Source: Guptibacillus hwajinpoensis (GTDB lineage: Bacteria; Bacillota; Bacilli; Bacillales; Guptibacillaceae). Taken from it: a stretch of 64,000 bases of DNA. Under the pieces are notes generated by a model, which was not told the origin of the DNA, did not search any database, and worked only from the letters and a program-made list of their open reading frames with translations. The DNA is taken from the NCBI RefSeq assembly GCF_029277305.1, contig NZ_CP119526.1; one strand, given 5' to 3'. This document shows positions 42,613 through 51,406 of this stretch, piece by piece (the stretch's first letter is position 1; every line of letters begins with the position of its first letter). A program made the translations under genes and the position numbers.

Positions 42613-43110
42613 ATGGCGAATAGGCCTAAGGTAATAATTGAAAAGACCATATTTCAGAAGATTTTTGATGTAGCTAGTCTTCTTTTTCTACTAGCTAGTT
42701 TTGGGTATGTCTTGGTATATTGGTCTATACTACCTGAACAAGTACCGATCCATTTCAATGCAGTGGGCGATCCTAATAATTGGGGTCCTAGTAGTATGCT
42801 TATTGTTCTCCCTTTTATCGGTACGGTACTGTGGATTGGATTGTCCATTTTGGAGCGCTATCCACATGTGTATAATTATATTGTGAAAATCACAGAAGCA
42901 AATGCTGCGTTTCAGTATCGGAGTGCAGTTGCACTGATCCATTTCTTGAAGAATACAATTGCCATTCTGTTTGCCTTTCTTACAAGAGAATGCTTCTTAA
43001 TTGGTAGTGGAGAGCAGGAAGCTCTATCAACTGGTTTAATGCCACTGTTCTTAATTCTACTTTTTGGAGCTGTAGTATTGTATATCATTCAATCCATTCG
43101 GTGGAAATAA
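42613..43110 (+). CDS. DUF1648 domain membrane protein
   Basis: 165 residues from ATG 42613 after AAAGGGAG. Four membrane helices. The YWSILPEQVPIHFNAVGDPNNWG segment after the first helix is the DUF1648 signature, also seen in SdpI-like proteins. Function unknown. Monocistronic with the PRPP synthetase gene 200 bp further on. Confidence 0.85.
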   Translation: MANRPKVIIEKTIFQKIFDVASLLFLLASFGYVLVYWSILPEQVPIHFNAVGDPNNWGPSSMLIVLPFIGTVLWIGLSILERYPHVYNYIVKITEANAAFQYRSAVALIHFLKNTIAILFAFLTRECFLIGSGEQEALSTGLMPLFLILLFGAVVLYIIQSIRWK

Positions 43111-43225
43111 GTGAACCAGTTAATCGATTGAATAACTAAAGCGCATACAAGCATAGGTATTGTGTTTTTTGTAATGATTTAGTTGAAATTCAGGTGAAAA
43201 TCAGCAAGAATTGACCGTTTGTGTA

Positions 43226-43278
43226 TGGTATAGTGGAGAGGAAGTTGAAACTAAATACATACGTATGATAATCATACG
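43226..43278 (+). promoter_or_regulatory. Extended -10 promoter and palindrome before the PRPP synthetase gene
   Basis: TGGTATAGT (43226-43234) is an extended -10. CGTATGATAATCATACG (43262-43278) is a perfect 8-1-8 palindrome, partly repeated as CATACGTATG just before it, and lies about 20 bp past the expected transcription start. It looks like a repressor site; the regulator is unknown. Confidence 0.5.
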
Positions 43279-43311
43279 CAATCGATAAACGAACGATAAA
43301 GGAGCTACGCT

Positions 43312-44256
43312 ATGCTACGCCATGAAGAAGATGTGAAAGTGTTCGCTTTGAACTCAAATCCAGAGTTGGCTCAAGAAATTGTTGAGGCACTTGGAATTAA
43401 AGCTGGGAATTGTTCCGTTAAGCGCTTCAGTGACGGGGAAATTCACATGAATGTTGAGGAAAGCATCCGTGGTTGCGATACCTATCTTGTTCAGTCTATT
43501 GCTGGATCAGGAAACGACTACCTCATGGAACTCTTAATCATGATTGATGCGTTGAAACGAGCATCTGCTAAAACCGTTAATGTTGTATTACCTTACTACG
43601 GTTATGCAAGACAAGATAGAAAAACAGGGCCGAGACAACCAATTACTGCTAAGCTTATTGCTAATATGCTTGAGCGTGCTGGTGCAACTCGCGTTCTAAC
43701 GGTTGATTTACATGCGAATCAAATTGAAGGCTTTTTCAATATTCCAGTTGATCAAGTATCAGGAATCCCAATTCTTGCAGAATACTTTGAGAACAAGAAT
43801 CTTGATGACATTATTGTTGTTGCACCTGACAACAGTAGTGCATTACGTGCTCGTAAGCTCGGTTCCCTTCTCGATGTACCAATTGCACTCATTGACCGAC
43901 GCTCATACGATACAGGTGAACCATCCACTGTTAATGTCATAGGCGACGTCGAAGGCAAAACTGCCATTATTATTGATGACATGATCGACACAGGGCGAAA
44001 CGTAGCGTTTACTTCTCGAATTCTTGAGGAGCATGGTGTGAAAGAAGTGTACGCAACATTCACACATGCTGTTCTTTCTGGGAATGCAACAGAAGAAATC
44101 GCTGAATCAAACATTAAGGAAGTTGTTGTTACAAATACAATTGCTTTACCAGAGTCAGATGATATGGATAAAATTACAGTGTTATCTATGGCACCATTGC
44201 TCGCTAAAGCTATTCAGGTTGTACAAGAGAAGCTTTCAATTAGTACTATTCGATAA
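43312..44256 (+). CDS. Divergent ribose-phosphate pyrophosphokinase (Prs paralogue)
   Basis: 314 residues, class I PRPP synthetase fold: KRFSDGEIHMNVEESIRG, LPYYGYARQDRK, VDLHANQIEGFFNIP with H134, and IIIDDMIDTG (219-228). Several sites differ from ordinary Prs: DHGGVTRAR is DNSSALRAR, the catalytic IDKRRP is IDRRSY (Lys to Arg196), and DTAGT in the PRPP loop is DTGRN. It is not next to glmU, the usual Bacillus position, so it is probably a second copy with altered activity or regulation. GGAGCTACGCT precedes the ATG. Confidence 0.85.
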   Translation: MLRHEEDVKVFALNSNPELAQEIVEALGIKAGNCSVKRFSDGEIHMNVEESIRGCDTYLVQSIAGSGNDYLMELLIMIDALKRASAKTVNVVLPYYGYARQDRKTGPRQPITAKLIANMLERAGATRVLTVDLHANQIEGFFNIPVDQVSGIPILAEYFENKNLDDIIVVAPDNSSALRARKLGSLLDVPIALIDRRSYDTGEPSTVNVIGDVEGKTAIIIDDMIDTGRNVAFTSRILEEHGVKEVYATFTHAVLSGNATEEIAESNIKEVVVTNTIALPESDDMDKITVLSMAPLLAKAIQVVQEKLSISTIR

Positions 44257-44266
44257 GCTTGTCTGA

Positions 44267-44292
44267 AGAGCTCCCTACTAGGGGGCTTTTTT
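44267..44292 (+). terminator. Terminator after the PRPP synthetase-like gene
   Basis: GAGCTCCC pairs with GGGGGCTT across TACTA, followed by TTTT. Confidence 0.8.
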
Positions 44293-44366
44293 CGTGAGAT
44301 AACTGATCCATTTATTTATTTTCTTCGTTAGCTAAGTAGAGATAGAGAACGGAGGAGAGGAATACA

Positions 44367-44930
44367 ATGAGAAATGTTTCAATGATGATTGGATTGGTTT
44401 TTCTATTAGCCCTAGCTGCTTGTTCAGGAGCAGCAGAGAATTCATCAAGTAATAATCAAATGACGAATGAGGCAAGTAATGAACAGGTGAGCGATAGTAA
44501 GAACTCGACTGAGGCAGGTGATGCGATGGAAAGTTCTGATGAAGAAGGCGAGAAAGAAGACAAAATGTCTGAGCCTGCATTAGAAATCGCTATTACAGAA
44601 GAAAGCTCAGATGAAGAGGGGGATCACGGCGATCACCACGCAGCAGACCTAGACATTATGTTAGATGCTGATGAGATGGATTCAACGCTTCTTACGACTT
44701 CAGTGAAAGAAGAGATGCAAGCTCTTACAGAAGCTAATGTACGTTTTGAATACTGGAAAGAAGGAGAAGATCAGCATACTTACACGGACGCGGAAGAGAA
44801 CGATGAAGGTATGTATGATGGAAAAGTAGAGATCTCTGAACCAGGAACGTATATGCTTAAAGTTCACGTAGAGAAGGATGAAGATCTTCATACTCATCAG
44901 GCATTTGTCTTGGATGTGAAAGAAAAATAA
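44367..44930 (+). CDS. Acidic lipoprotein with YtkA/FixH-like domain
   Basis: 187 residues. Lipobox LAAC (C19). A long acidic, Ser/Glu-rich linker (20-95, with EESSDEEGDHGDHH) precedes a C-terminal Ig-like domain (about 95-187, ALTEANVRFEYWKEGE...GTYMLKVHVEKDEDLHTHQAF) that resembles the YtkA domain. It may bind metal through the His/Asp clusters. Surface-anchored; function unknown. Confidence 0.75.
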   Translation: MRNVSMMIGLVFLLALAACSGAAENSSSNNQMTNEASNEQVSDSKNSTEAGDAMESSDEEGEKEDKMSEPALEIAITEESSDEEGDHGDHHAADLDIMLDADEMDSTLLTTSVKEEMQALTEANVRFEYWKEGEDQHTYTDAEENDEGMYDGKVEISEPGTYMLKVHVEKDEDLHTHQAFVLDVKEK

Positions 44931-44987
44931 CAGAGAAGACTTGAGTTGGGGGCAACGATCGGTATAGAAAGAGCTCACTAACAAGAA

Positions 44988-45027
44988 AAAAGGCGGCGCA
45001 GTGGATAATTTCATGGCGCCGCCTTTC
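44988..45027. terminator. Bidirectional terminator
   Basis: AGGCGGCGC (44991-44999) pairs perfectly with GCGCCGCCT (45016-45024) across a 16-base loop. T6 follows on the minus strand. Confidence 0.82.
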
Positions 45028-45068
45028 GACAATTATTGAGCTTATTCGGGTGGTGACAGGCACTATCT

Positions 45069-45812
45069 CTACTTTTTCAATACCCTGTCAATTGCGTGTG
45101 CTACGCCGTGTTCAGTATAGTCCTTTGTAATCCAGTCCGCTGCTTCTTTCACGCGATCTTGTGCGTTACCCATCGCAACCCCGAAGCCAGCTTCGCGAAT
45201 CATCGCGATATCGTTCATGCTATCGCCGACAGCCATGACGTTGTCCATTGAAAGATCAAGCCACTTACAAACCTTCATTAGCGCAGCTGCTTTGTTGACG
45301 CCAGCCGGATTAATTTCTAGATTCGTTGGACTAGAATTCGTTACCTCTAGCGCCTCGTTTGCCATTACTTCATCTGTAATAACTTTGCGGATGGCATCAT
45401 CTTGAATATCAAAACCAAACTTCAACCAGCTATAGTCATCAATTTCTTTCTCGAACGGTTTCTTCGTATTGAAAACACCTTCTGTTGTAGACGACCAGAA
45501 ATACACATCGTGCTTCATTTTCAGTTCCCAAAGTCGTTTTACAAGGTCATTCGTAAGGTGCGTACTATCTACAAGATTTAACTCCTTGTCAAACACCTGT
45601 CCACCATTCACGGTAACTAAATAAGCGGAATGCCCAAGTTGTTCTGCAATGTCACGGCAGAACGGCAGGGAACGACCTGTACTTAAAACAACATGGATCC
45701 CTTGATCCTTCGCACGCTTCACTGCATCTTCATTTTCTTTCGAAACATCTCCATCATGATTGACGAGTGTTCCGTCCATATCTAAAGCAATTAGTTTAAT
45801 ATCTTTATCCAT
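45069..45812 (-). CDS. HAD superfamily Cof-type phosphatase
   Basis: 247 residues from ATG 45812 (AGGAG site 8 bases upstream; the longer GTG start is inside it). Motif I ALDMDGTL (D11, D13), STGR for motif II, N-P-G-V-N-K for motif III and VGDSMNDIAMI for motif IV. C2B cap, as in Cof/YkrA-type sugar-phosphate or flavin phosphatases. Substrate unknown. Confidence 0.92.
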   Translation of the reverse strand: MDKDIKLIALDMDGTLVNHDGDVSKENEDAVKRAKDQGIHVVLSTGRSLPFCRDIAEQLGHSAYLVTVNGGQVFDKELNLVDSTHLTNDLVKRLWELKMKHDVYFWSSTTEGVFNTKKPFEKEIDDYSWLKFGFDIQDDAIRKVITDEVMANEALEVTNSSPTNLEINPAGVNKAAALMKVCKWLDLSMDNVMAVGDSMNDIAMIREAGFGVAMGNAQDRVKEAADWITKDYTEHGVAHAIDRVLKK

Positions 45813-45934
45813 CTCTACCACTCCTATTTTTCGCTCCCTCTATTCTAATACAAAGTGAAGGAAATCTGTAGTCGTAGAGTTTTATTAATGCTGGATCATT
45901 TAGGAAAAGAAGGTAAGGACCAGTGTAATACCTA

Positions 45935-45991
45935 GAAAAAAACCTTTATATTGAAGTTGACTTCGATTCCTAGTCAAATCCAACATAAAGG
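45935..45991 (-). terminator. Terminator after the secreted alpha/alpha protein gene
   Basis: On the minus strand CCTTTATGTTG pairs with CAATATAAAGG, with an inner TGACT/AAGTCA stem, followed by T7. Confidence 0.78.
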
Positions 45992-46013
45992 ATCTTAAAT
46001 TCGCATATTGACT

Positions 46014-47777
46014 TTAGTATTTGCTCATTTCAATTGTTCCCGCTTGAAAATTTCGTTCCAAGATAATGGACTTGTTCTTTTTAACTGAGAATACAGCGGA
46101 CTCTTTGACAGGTTGTAAAACGATGTTATCAATCACTGCGGTTTCTCCGTTTGCCTTTAGCGTTAACGTATGTTTTCCTTCTTCAAGATGGGAAGTTTCT
46201 CCAACCTTAATGAGGGTAAGGTAACTATCATCAGTGGAATTTGAGACGAGAATGCGCCCAACATTCTCTCCATCAAGGTGTACGTTAAGAAAGTTTTCGT
46301 GTTTTAGAGAATGTTTCTTTTCAATTGCTGCATATACAAGGTATTTACCCTTTTCGAGACTAATTTCTTTCTTGATTGCTTCTTCGTCCTCTAATAATAC
46401 AAGATCACCACTATAAAGGGCATCACCAGTCCATGGACTTTCAGGTTTAATAATCTCAGGAGACCCGTTTGCAGCTGTAAAGGTTTCTGCTTCAATAATT
46501 GACTTCGTAAATCGAGTGAGAGTACGAGCATTTAGGTATTTATTAGCTTTATTATTACTTGTTATAGCTTGCATCGCAAACAAAGCTTCAATAGTAGATT
46601 CGGCACCAGAGTTATAATTCACTTTCCCAGTGTCTCCATTAATGCCGTCGTAACCTCTACCTGTTTCAGGATCGTACATGGCAAAATTAGCATCGTTATT
46701 CCCGGTAAACCAGGAAGCTGCAAGGCCTGCATAACGAGCGTATTTCGTTTCGTTTGTTGCCTTATACGTTTCCATGAAACCTTGAACAATCATATTAACT
46801 CCGTAAGCAATTTGTTCATCTTTTGTTGGTGTAGGAGCCATTTCTTTAATCATACCTGTGACAAGGAGATGTGTGAAAAGATTGTCGGCTTCATCCTTTG
46901 CAGATTGAACCCATTCTGGCTTATTTAATACCTTACCAGCTTTCGCAAGTGCAAAGGATTGACTACTTCCCCATGCGTGCCATAGGGTAGGAGAACCATC
47001 CCAGCCTAGATGCGCGCTAAATGGGTATGTATCAAAATCACCATATTGATAGTGAGATAACCCAGTCCCTAGTTTAAGCATAGAGTCTTTTACACTTTCT
47101 TTTGGTTTAATCGAATAATATTCAGATAAACCGAGTAAAGCATTAGACATAGCATCAAAGCCAGTAATCCATCTAGGCACTTGTACACCATGGACCCAAT
47201 CGTATTCTCCATAAGTATCGTTTATCTCATTTTGGAGTGCCTCGTTTCCCAATAAGAAGTGATCTTCTAATTGCAGTGCATAGTCGGAGTCTACCTTTTC
47301 AAATACTTTGTATCCATAACCAAGAGCCCACATGCCTCTTGCTGCCCACCAGTCAAACGATTTTTTACTTGTAGGACCATCTGTGTTTATTGATAAATCT
47401 TCATATATAAAGTTATAAAATTCACCATCTTCAGCTTGCATGTACATGACAAAATTAAGTAATTTCCTTGCTTTCTCTAGGGATGCTTGGTTTTTATTGT
47501 TTTCATAGTCAGTTAAATACACAATTGCTGCACGCGCAACATCATCTACAGCGGCAATTCCTTCACCTGAAGCATCTACCCAGTCATAATCAGGATATTC
47601 TGAATAAATGTGTGTAATCAGCATTTCTGTTCCATCAATAGTAACCTCTTCGTTCAACGAATCAAGATGAGATAGATTGATAATCGATTCTTTTCCATTT
47701 GCTTGTTTAGCAAGTGTTGGAGCACCGTAACTGATCAAAAGTACAAACGTTACTAATAAACTAATTACCTGTTTCAT
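46014..47777 (-). CDS. Secreted (alpha/alpha)-barrel-like glycan-active protein
   Basis: 587 residues with a signal peptide (about 1-23, ending TLA). Residues 60-430 are rich in aromatic/acidic helical repeats (DDVARAAIVYLTDYE, MYMQAEDGEFYNFIYED, WWAARGMWALGYGY, WHAWGSSQSFALAKAG) as in six-hairpin glycosidases and epimerases. Residues about 445-575 look like a beta-sandwich carbohydrate-binding module (EAETFTAANGSPEII...GKHTLTLKANGETAVIDNI). I cannot assign a GH family. Its position next to a LacI regulator and a GH130/ABC operon suggests it trims an extracellular polysaccharide. A CcpA site precedes it. Confidence 0.7.
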   Translation of the reverse strand: MKQVISLLVTFVLLISYGAPTLAKQANGKESIINLSHLDSLNEEVTIDGTEMLITHIYSEYPDYDWVDASGEGIAAVDDVARAAIVYLTDYENNKNQASLEKARKLLNFVMYMQAEDGEFYNFIYEDLSINTDGPTSKKSFDWWAARGMWALGYGYKVFEKVDSDYALQLEDHFLLGNEALQNEINDTYGEYDWVHGVQVPRWITGFDAMSNALLGLSEYYSIKPKESVKDSMLKLGTGLSHYQYGDFDTYPFSAHLGWDGSPTLWHAWGSSQSFALAKAGKVLNKPEWVQSAKDEADNLFTHLLVTGMIKEMAPTPTKDEQIAYGVNMIVQGFMETYKATNETKYARYAGLAASWFTGNNDANFAMYDPETGRGYDGINGDTGKVNYNSGAESTIEALFAMQAITSNNKANKYLNARTLTRFTKSIIEAETFTAANGSPEIIKPESPWTGDALYSGDLVLLEDEEAIKKEISLEKGKYLVYAAIEKKHSLKHENFLNVHLDGENVGRILVSNSTDDSYLTLIKVGETSHLEEGKHTLTLKANGETAVIDNIVLQPVKESAVFSVKKNKSIILERNFQAGTIEMSKY

Positions 47778-47799
47778 TTAATCATTCCCTTCATTATTT

Positions 47800-47813
47800 T
47801 GAATACGCTTTCA
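47800..47813 (-). promoter_or_regulatory. CcpA (cre) site upstream of the secreted glycan-active gene
   Basis: TGAAAGCGTATTCA on the minus strand matches the cre consensus TGWAANCGNTNWCA at 13 of 14 positions. It lies 23 bp before the start codon and past a TATACT -10-like element, fitting repression by glucose. Confidence 0.7.
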
Positions 47814-47883
47814 ATTTTAACATTACAGTATAGAGTTAAAAAGAATTACTTACATTACAAAAAAGTATATTGATATATTTACA

Positions 47884-47922
47884 CAAAAAAACCATGCCGC
47901 TTTTGAGTGAGACATGGTTTTC
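47884..47922 (-). terminator. Terminator after the LacI regulator gene
   Basis: On the minus strand AAACCATGTC pairs with GGCATGGTTT across an 11-base loop, followed by TTTT. Confidence 0.8.
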
Positions 47923-47956
47923 TTTATTAACAAAGTTATTCTATTCGTCATAATAA

Positions 47957-49000
47957 TCACTTAGGTGATTCGCTCTTACGCTTGATTTCTGGCGCTATGT
48001 TCGTTGACTCACCTTCTACAAGCTTAGCGGGCAATAGTGTTTCCTGAAATGGCTCATTACAGTTTTCTGCTCTCCAAAATAATTTTTCGACAGCTTTTCT
48101 TCCAAACAATTTCAAATCGATATCCATTGATGTAATTCTTGGCGATGAAAGTTTTGACAGCTGGCCGTTATCAAAGCTACAGATAGAGGCTTCTGTAGGA
48201 ACGTTTACCCCATATAACTTTAATCCCGAGTTCACTAAATACCCAAGACCATCATTCACACAAAACCATGCAGTAGGTTGGACGGGAACTTGTCTAATAA
48301 AGTTGTTAATTACTTCATCTTCTTCGAGTGCATTTGTAAAAAGATATTCTTCTTTTGGTTCTACTCCGTAATCTTTCAATGCTAGCAAGTAACCTTCAAG
48401 GCGTTCTTGGTAACTTGGGGAAAAGTTTATATTTCCTACATATGCGATATTCTTATGGCCCAATTCTAATAGATGTTGAACAGCAGTATAAGCACCGAAT
48501 CTATTATTCGTTAGAATAGAATCTGCTTGAATAGCTGGATGATGGTGGTCAATTAAAACAGTCGGAATACCTGTGGCAAGGACTTTATTAATGTAGTCAT
48601 TGTTTAAGTGAGAGAGGATCAGAATGCCCTCAACCGAATGGTCTTCTATAAAAGAAGGTAAAGTTAGATTCTCATTAGCATGCTTGTTAACAGATTGAAG
48701 CAATAAACTTTTATTTCGTTTTTGAACTTCTTCTTCTACAGAAAGAAATATTTCTCCAAAGAAACTCTTCATAGAAAAAGCGAAATCTGATGCAATTAAG
48801 GCTATATTCCCTGTTTTTGTATCAGGTTGTCTCGAATGGGTTTTAGGTGTATAGCTATAACCTAACTCATCTGCAACTTTATAAACTTCTTTCCTTGTAT
48901 GTTCACTAACGCCAGGTTTACCAGTTAGCGCTTGAGAGACCGAGTTCTTAGTAATGTTTAAGCGATCAGCTATGTCTTGCATAGTGACTCTTTTGCCCAT
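47957..49000 (-). CDS. LacI family transcriptional regulator
   Basis: 347 residues. Helix-turn-helix with hinge: VTMQDIADRLNITKNSVSQALTGKPGVSEHTRKEV at 5-39, then a periplasmic-binding-type effector domain (GNIALIASDFAFSMKSFFGEI, SVEGILILSH). Divergent from the GH130/ABC operon, with TAACGTTA operators in the shared promoter region. Effector presumably a sugar from the imported glycan. Confidence 0.93.
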   Translation of the reverse strand: MGKRVTMQDIADRLNITKNSVSQALTGKPGVSEHTRKEVYKVADELGYSYTPKTHSRQPDTKTGNIALIASDFAFSMKSFFGEIFLSVEEEVQKRNKSLLLQSVNKHANENLTLPSFIEDHSVEGILILSHLNNDYINKVLATGIPTVLIDHHHPAIQADSILTNNRFGAYTAVQHLLELGHKNIAYVGNINFSPSYQERLEGYLLALKDYGVEPKEEYLFTNALEEDEVINNFIRQVPVQPTAWFCVNDGLGYLVNSGLKLYGVNVPTEASICSFDNGQLSKLSSPRITSMDIDLKLFGRKAVEKLFWRAENCNEPFQETLLPAKLVEGESTNIAPEIKRKSESPK

Positions 49001-49043
49001 AAACAGTTCAACCTTTCATGTGTATATTCCAATTAGTAATTAA

Positions 49044-49053
49044 GTAACGTTAC
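49044..49053. promoter_or_regulatory. LacI-type operator near the regulator's own promoter
   Basis: GTAACGTTAC is a perfect palindrome 44 bp upstream of the lacI-type start codon and shares the core TAACGTTA with the site at 49165. Probably autoregulatory. Confidence 0.65.
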
Positions 49054-49131
49054 ATATAAATATACGTTAATCCTTAGTATTTAGCAATATTTATAAGGGT
49101 TCTTACGGTTAATAGTAATTAATAATCAGTG

Positions 49132-49180
49132 TTGACATTACAAAATGCGAATGTATAATTAGTTGTAACGTTAATTACAA
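49132..49180 (+). promoter_or_regulatory. Consensus promoter with LacI-type operator for the GH130 operon
   Basis: TTGACA (49132-49137), 16-bp spacer, TATAAT (49154-49159). TTGTAACGTTAATTACAA (49163-49180) lies directly after the -10, at the transcription start, and contains the operator core TAACGTTA. Confidence 0.85.
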
Positions 49181-49232
49181 ATTCTGATTATAATGAATTT
49201 TACAAGATTACTAAGATCAGTTTTTTGCAAAA

Positions 49233-49262
49233 CCTCGATTCAAATACGTCGAGGATTATTTA
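49233..49262 (+). other. Hairpin in the GH130 operon leader
   Basis: CCTCGA (49233-49238) pairs with TCGAGG (49249-49254), followed by ATTATTTATTTT. It lies in a 185-nt untranslated leader. It may be a weak attenuator or a stability element. Confidence 0.45.
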
Positions 49263-49364
49263 TTTTCAATTATGTAAAGGTTTTCATTTTGGTTGGTAAG
49301 CTAGAGTAGCAAGGAATGGTAAGGAACTAATCAAAAATAATGACTCGGGGGAGACAACAAACAA

Positions 49365-50429
49365 ATGAATGTAAAACGTTTTGAAGAAAATCCACTCATT
49401 ACACCAGAAGATGTGAAACCATTTCACGATAACCATGAGGTCATAGGGGTGTTTAATGCTGGTGTAGCAGAGTATGACGGTGAAACACTATTACTCCTTA
49501 GGGTTGCTGAAAGACCGATAAGTGAGGATCCAAAGAGGGTGAAAGCCCCTGTAATTGAATTCACAAACGGAGAGGGTAAACTGCGATTGGTAGAGTTACA
49601 TATAGAAGATTCTCAGTATGACTTCTCAGATCCTAGATCAGTACTTTACAGTTCAGACAATCGTGCAGCTTATCTGACATCCCTATCTTATATCCGTATC
49701 GCTCGAAGCAAAAATGGTCGTCAATTCACAATTGATGATGAACCATTCATCTATCCGGAAACTGAAAGGGAAGCATGGGGTGTTGAAGATCCGAGAGTGA
49801 CGCAGATTCAAGATACTTACTATATACAATATAGTGCTGTTTCGCCTGAGGGCATAGGCGTGGGACTCATTTCAACCAAGGACTTTTCAACCTATGAACG
49901 TCATGGATTAATGCTCCATCCTGAGAACAAAGATGTTTCCATTTTTCCTGAGAAAATCAACGGTAAGTATTATACCCTTCATCGCCCAGTACCAAAAGGG
50001 ATTGGTCAACCTGAAATATGGCTCGCAGAATCTGACAATCTCTTATATTGGGGCAATCACCAATATCTTTTGGGGTTGAGTCAAGATGGATGGGACAACG
50101 GACGGATTGGTGGTGGAGCCATTCCTTTTAGAACGGATAAAGGATGGCTAGAAATTTATCATGCAGCAGATAAAAACAATCGCTATTGTTTAGGAGCTGT
50201 TCTCTTAGATAGTGATAATCCTGCTAAAGTTTTAGCAAAGACGGAAGAGCCAATTCTATCACCAGAAGCTAAATATGAAGTGGATGGATTTTTTGGGAAC
50301 GTAGTCTTTACTTGTGGAGTAACTGTACAGGGGGATAATGTAAGAATCTATTATGGCGCATCAGATACTTCAATGGCTGCCGCAGATCTTAGTCTTAAGG
50401 AAATTCTCTCAAATCTAACTTACGTATAA
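49365..50429 (+). CDS. GH130 family glycoside phosphorylase/hydrolase
   Basis: 354 residues, five-bladed propeller without signal peptide, so cytoplasmic. FNAGVAEYDGETLLLLRVAER, GVEDPRVTQ (containing the catalytic-region Asp), DVSIFPEKINGKYYTLHRP and GWDNGRIGGGAIPF are GH130 features. Members phosphorolyse or hydrolyse beta-mannosides. Which linkage this one cuts cannot be told from sequence. First gene of the operon; GGGGGAG site. Confidence 0.88.
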   Translation: MNVKRFEENPLITPEDVKPFHDNHEVIGVFNAGVAEYDGETLLLLRVAERPISEDPKRVKAPVIEFTNGEGKLRLVELHIEDSQYDFSDPRSVLYSSDNRAAYLTSLSYIRIARSKNGRQFTIDDEPFIYPETEREAWGVEDPRVTQIQDTYYIQYSAVSPEGIGVGLISTKDFSTYERHGLMLHPENKDVSIFPEKINGKYYTLHRPVPKGIGQPEIWLAESDNLLYWGNHQYLLGLSQDGWDNGRIGGGAIPFRTDKGWLEIYHAADKNNRYCLGAVLLDSDNPAKVLAKTEEPILSPEAKYEVDGFFGNVVFTCGVTVQGDNVRIYYGASDTSMAAADLSLKEILSNLTYV

Positions 50430-50455
50430 CTTGTTCGAGAAAGGAGGGATTCACC

Positions 50456-51391
50456 GTGTTTACTGTTCAATCACTACTAGATGATTATCAAAAAAGAACG
50501 ACATTAGAAGGAGCAGAGAAATTAATCTTTACTGGCATCGGTGACAGAGATGTTTATAATATTACGGCTCCTTTTGAAAATGAAGGTGAATGGATCATTG
50601 CAGGACGTGTGGAAGCAAGGGATACAGAGCATTCAGAAGTTGTGTTTTTTGTAGAAAAGAACAATGTCTGGACTCCAAAAGAAGACTTGAGAACATACCA
50701 GCTACAAGATCCATTTCTCTGCTTTATCCATGGACAACTGGTGTTTGGCGGAGTAGAAATTTTTCCACATCCAGAAAATCATAACGCTCTCTCATGGAGG
50801 ACTGTCTTTTACAAAGGGGATAACCTGAGTAAGATGGAACGGTTTACTACAGGTCCTGATGGGATGAAGGATATTCGGTTAATTGAATTAACTAATGGAA
50901 CGATCGGGGTGTTTACGCGTCCTCAGGGTGAAAAAGGCGGGCGTGGAAAAATTGGTTTCACAGCTATTGATAACCTAGACGAACTACAAAGTGAAACGAT
51001 AGCAAATGCTTCACTAATCCAAGAACATTTTGTCGAGGATGAGTGGGGAGGAGCAAACGAAGTTCACCTCCTTGCCAATGGAGAAATCGGGATACTTGGT
51101 CATATTGCCCGTTTTGATCACGAAGGCAGTCGTCACTACTATCCAATTACATGTCATTATGATCCTACATTAAATAGGATCACTAACATGGAGATTATTG
51201 CAACGCGTGACGATTTTCCGGAAGGCCCCGCTAAAAGGACTGATTTACAGGACGTCCTCTTCAGCGGAGGGTTAATTCGTAAAGAGAATGGTCAAGCAGT
51301 CCTTTATGTAGGCGTTAGTGATGCTGAAGCCCATAGAGTGACACTTACTGATCCTTTTGCAAAATATGAAAAAGATAGCATGATCAATTAA
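50456..51391 (+). CDS. DUF1861 family protein
   Basis: 311 residues from GTG 50456 with AAGGAGGGAT upstream. It begins VQSLLDDYQ and has VYNITAPF and GGANEVHLLANGEIGILGHIARFD, features I associate with DUF1861, a propeller family usually beside GH130 genes. No demonstrated reaction is known to me. Probably acts in the same mannoside pathway in the cytoplasm. Confidence 0.82.
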   Translation: MFTVQSLLDDYQKRTTLEGAEKLIFTGIGDRDVYNITAPFENEGEWIIAGRVEARDTEHSEVVFFVEKNNVWTPKEDLRTYQLQDPFLCFIHGQLVFGGVEIFPHPENHNALSWRTVFYKGDNLSKMERFTTGPDGMKDIRLIELTNGTIGVFTRPQGEKGGRGKIGFTAIDNLDELQSETIANASLIQEHFVEDEWGGANEVHLLANGEIGILGHIARFDHEGSRHYYPITCHYDPTLNRITNMEIIATRDDFPEGPAKRTDLQDVLFSGGLIRKENGQAVLYVGVSDAEAHRVTLTDPFAKYEKDSMIN

Positions 51392-51406
51392 AAGGGGGAA
51401 AAGGAA

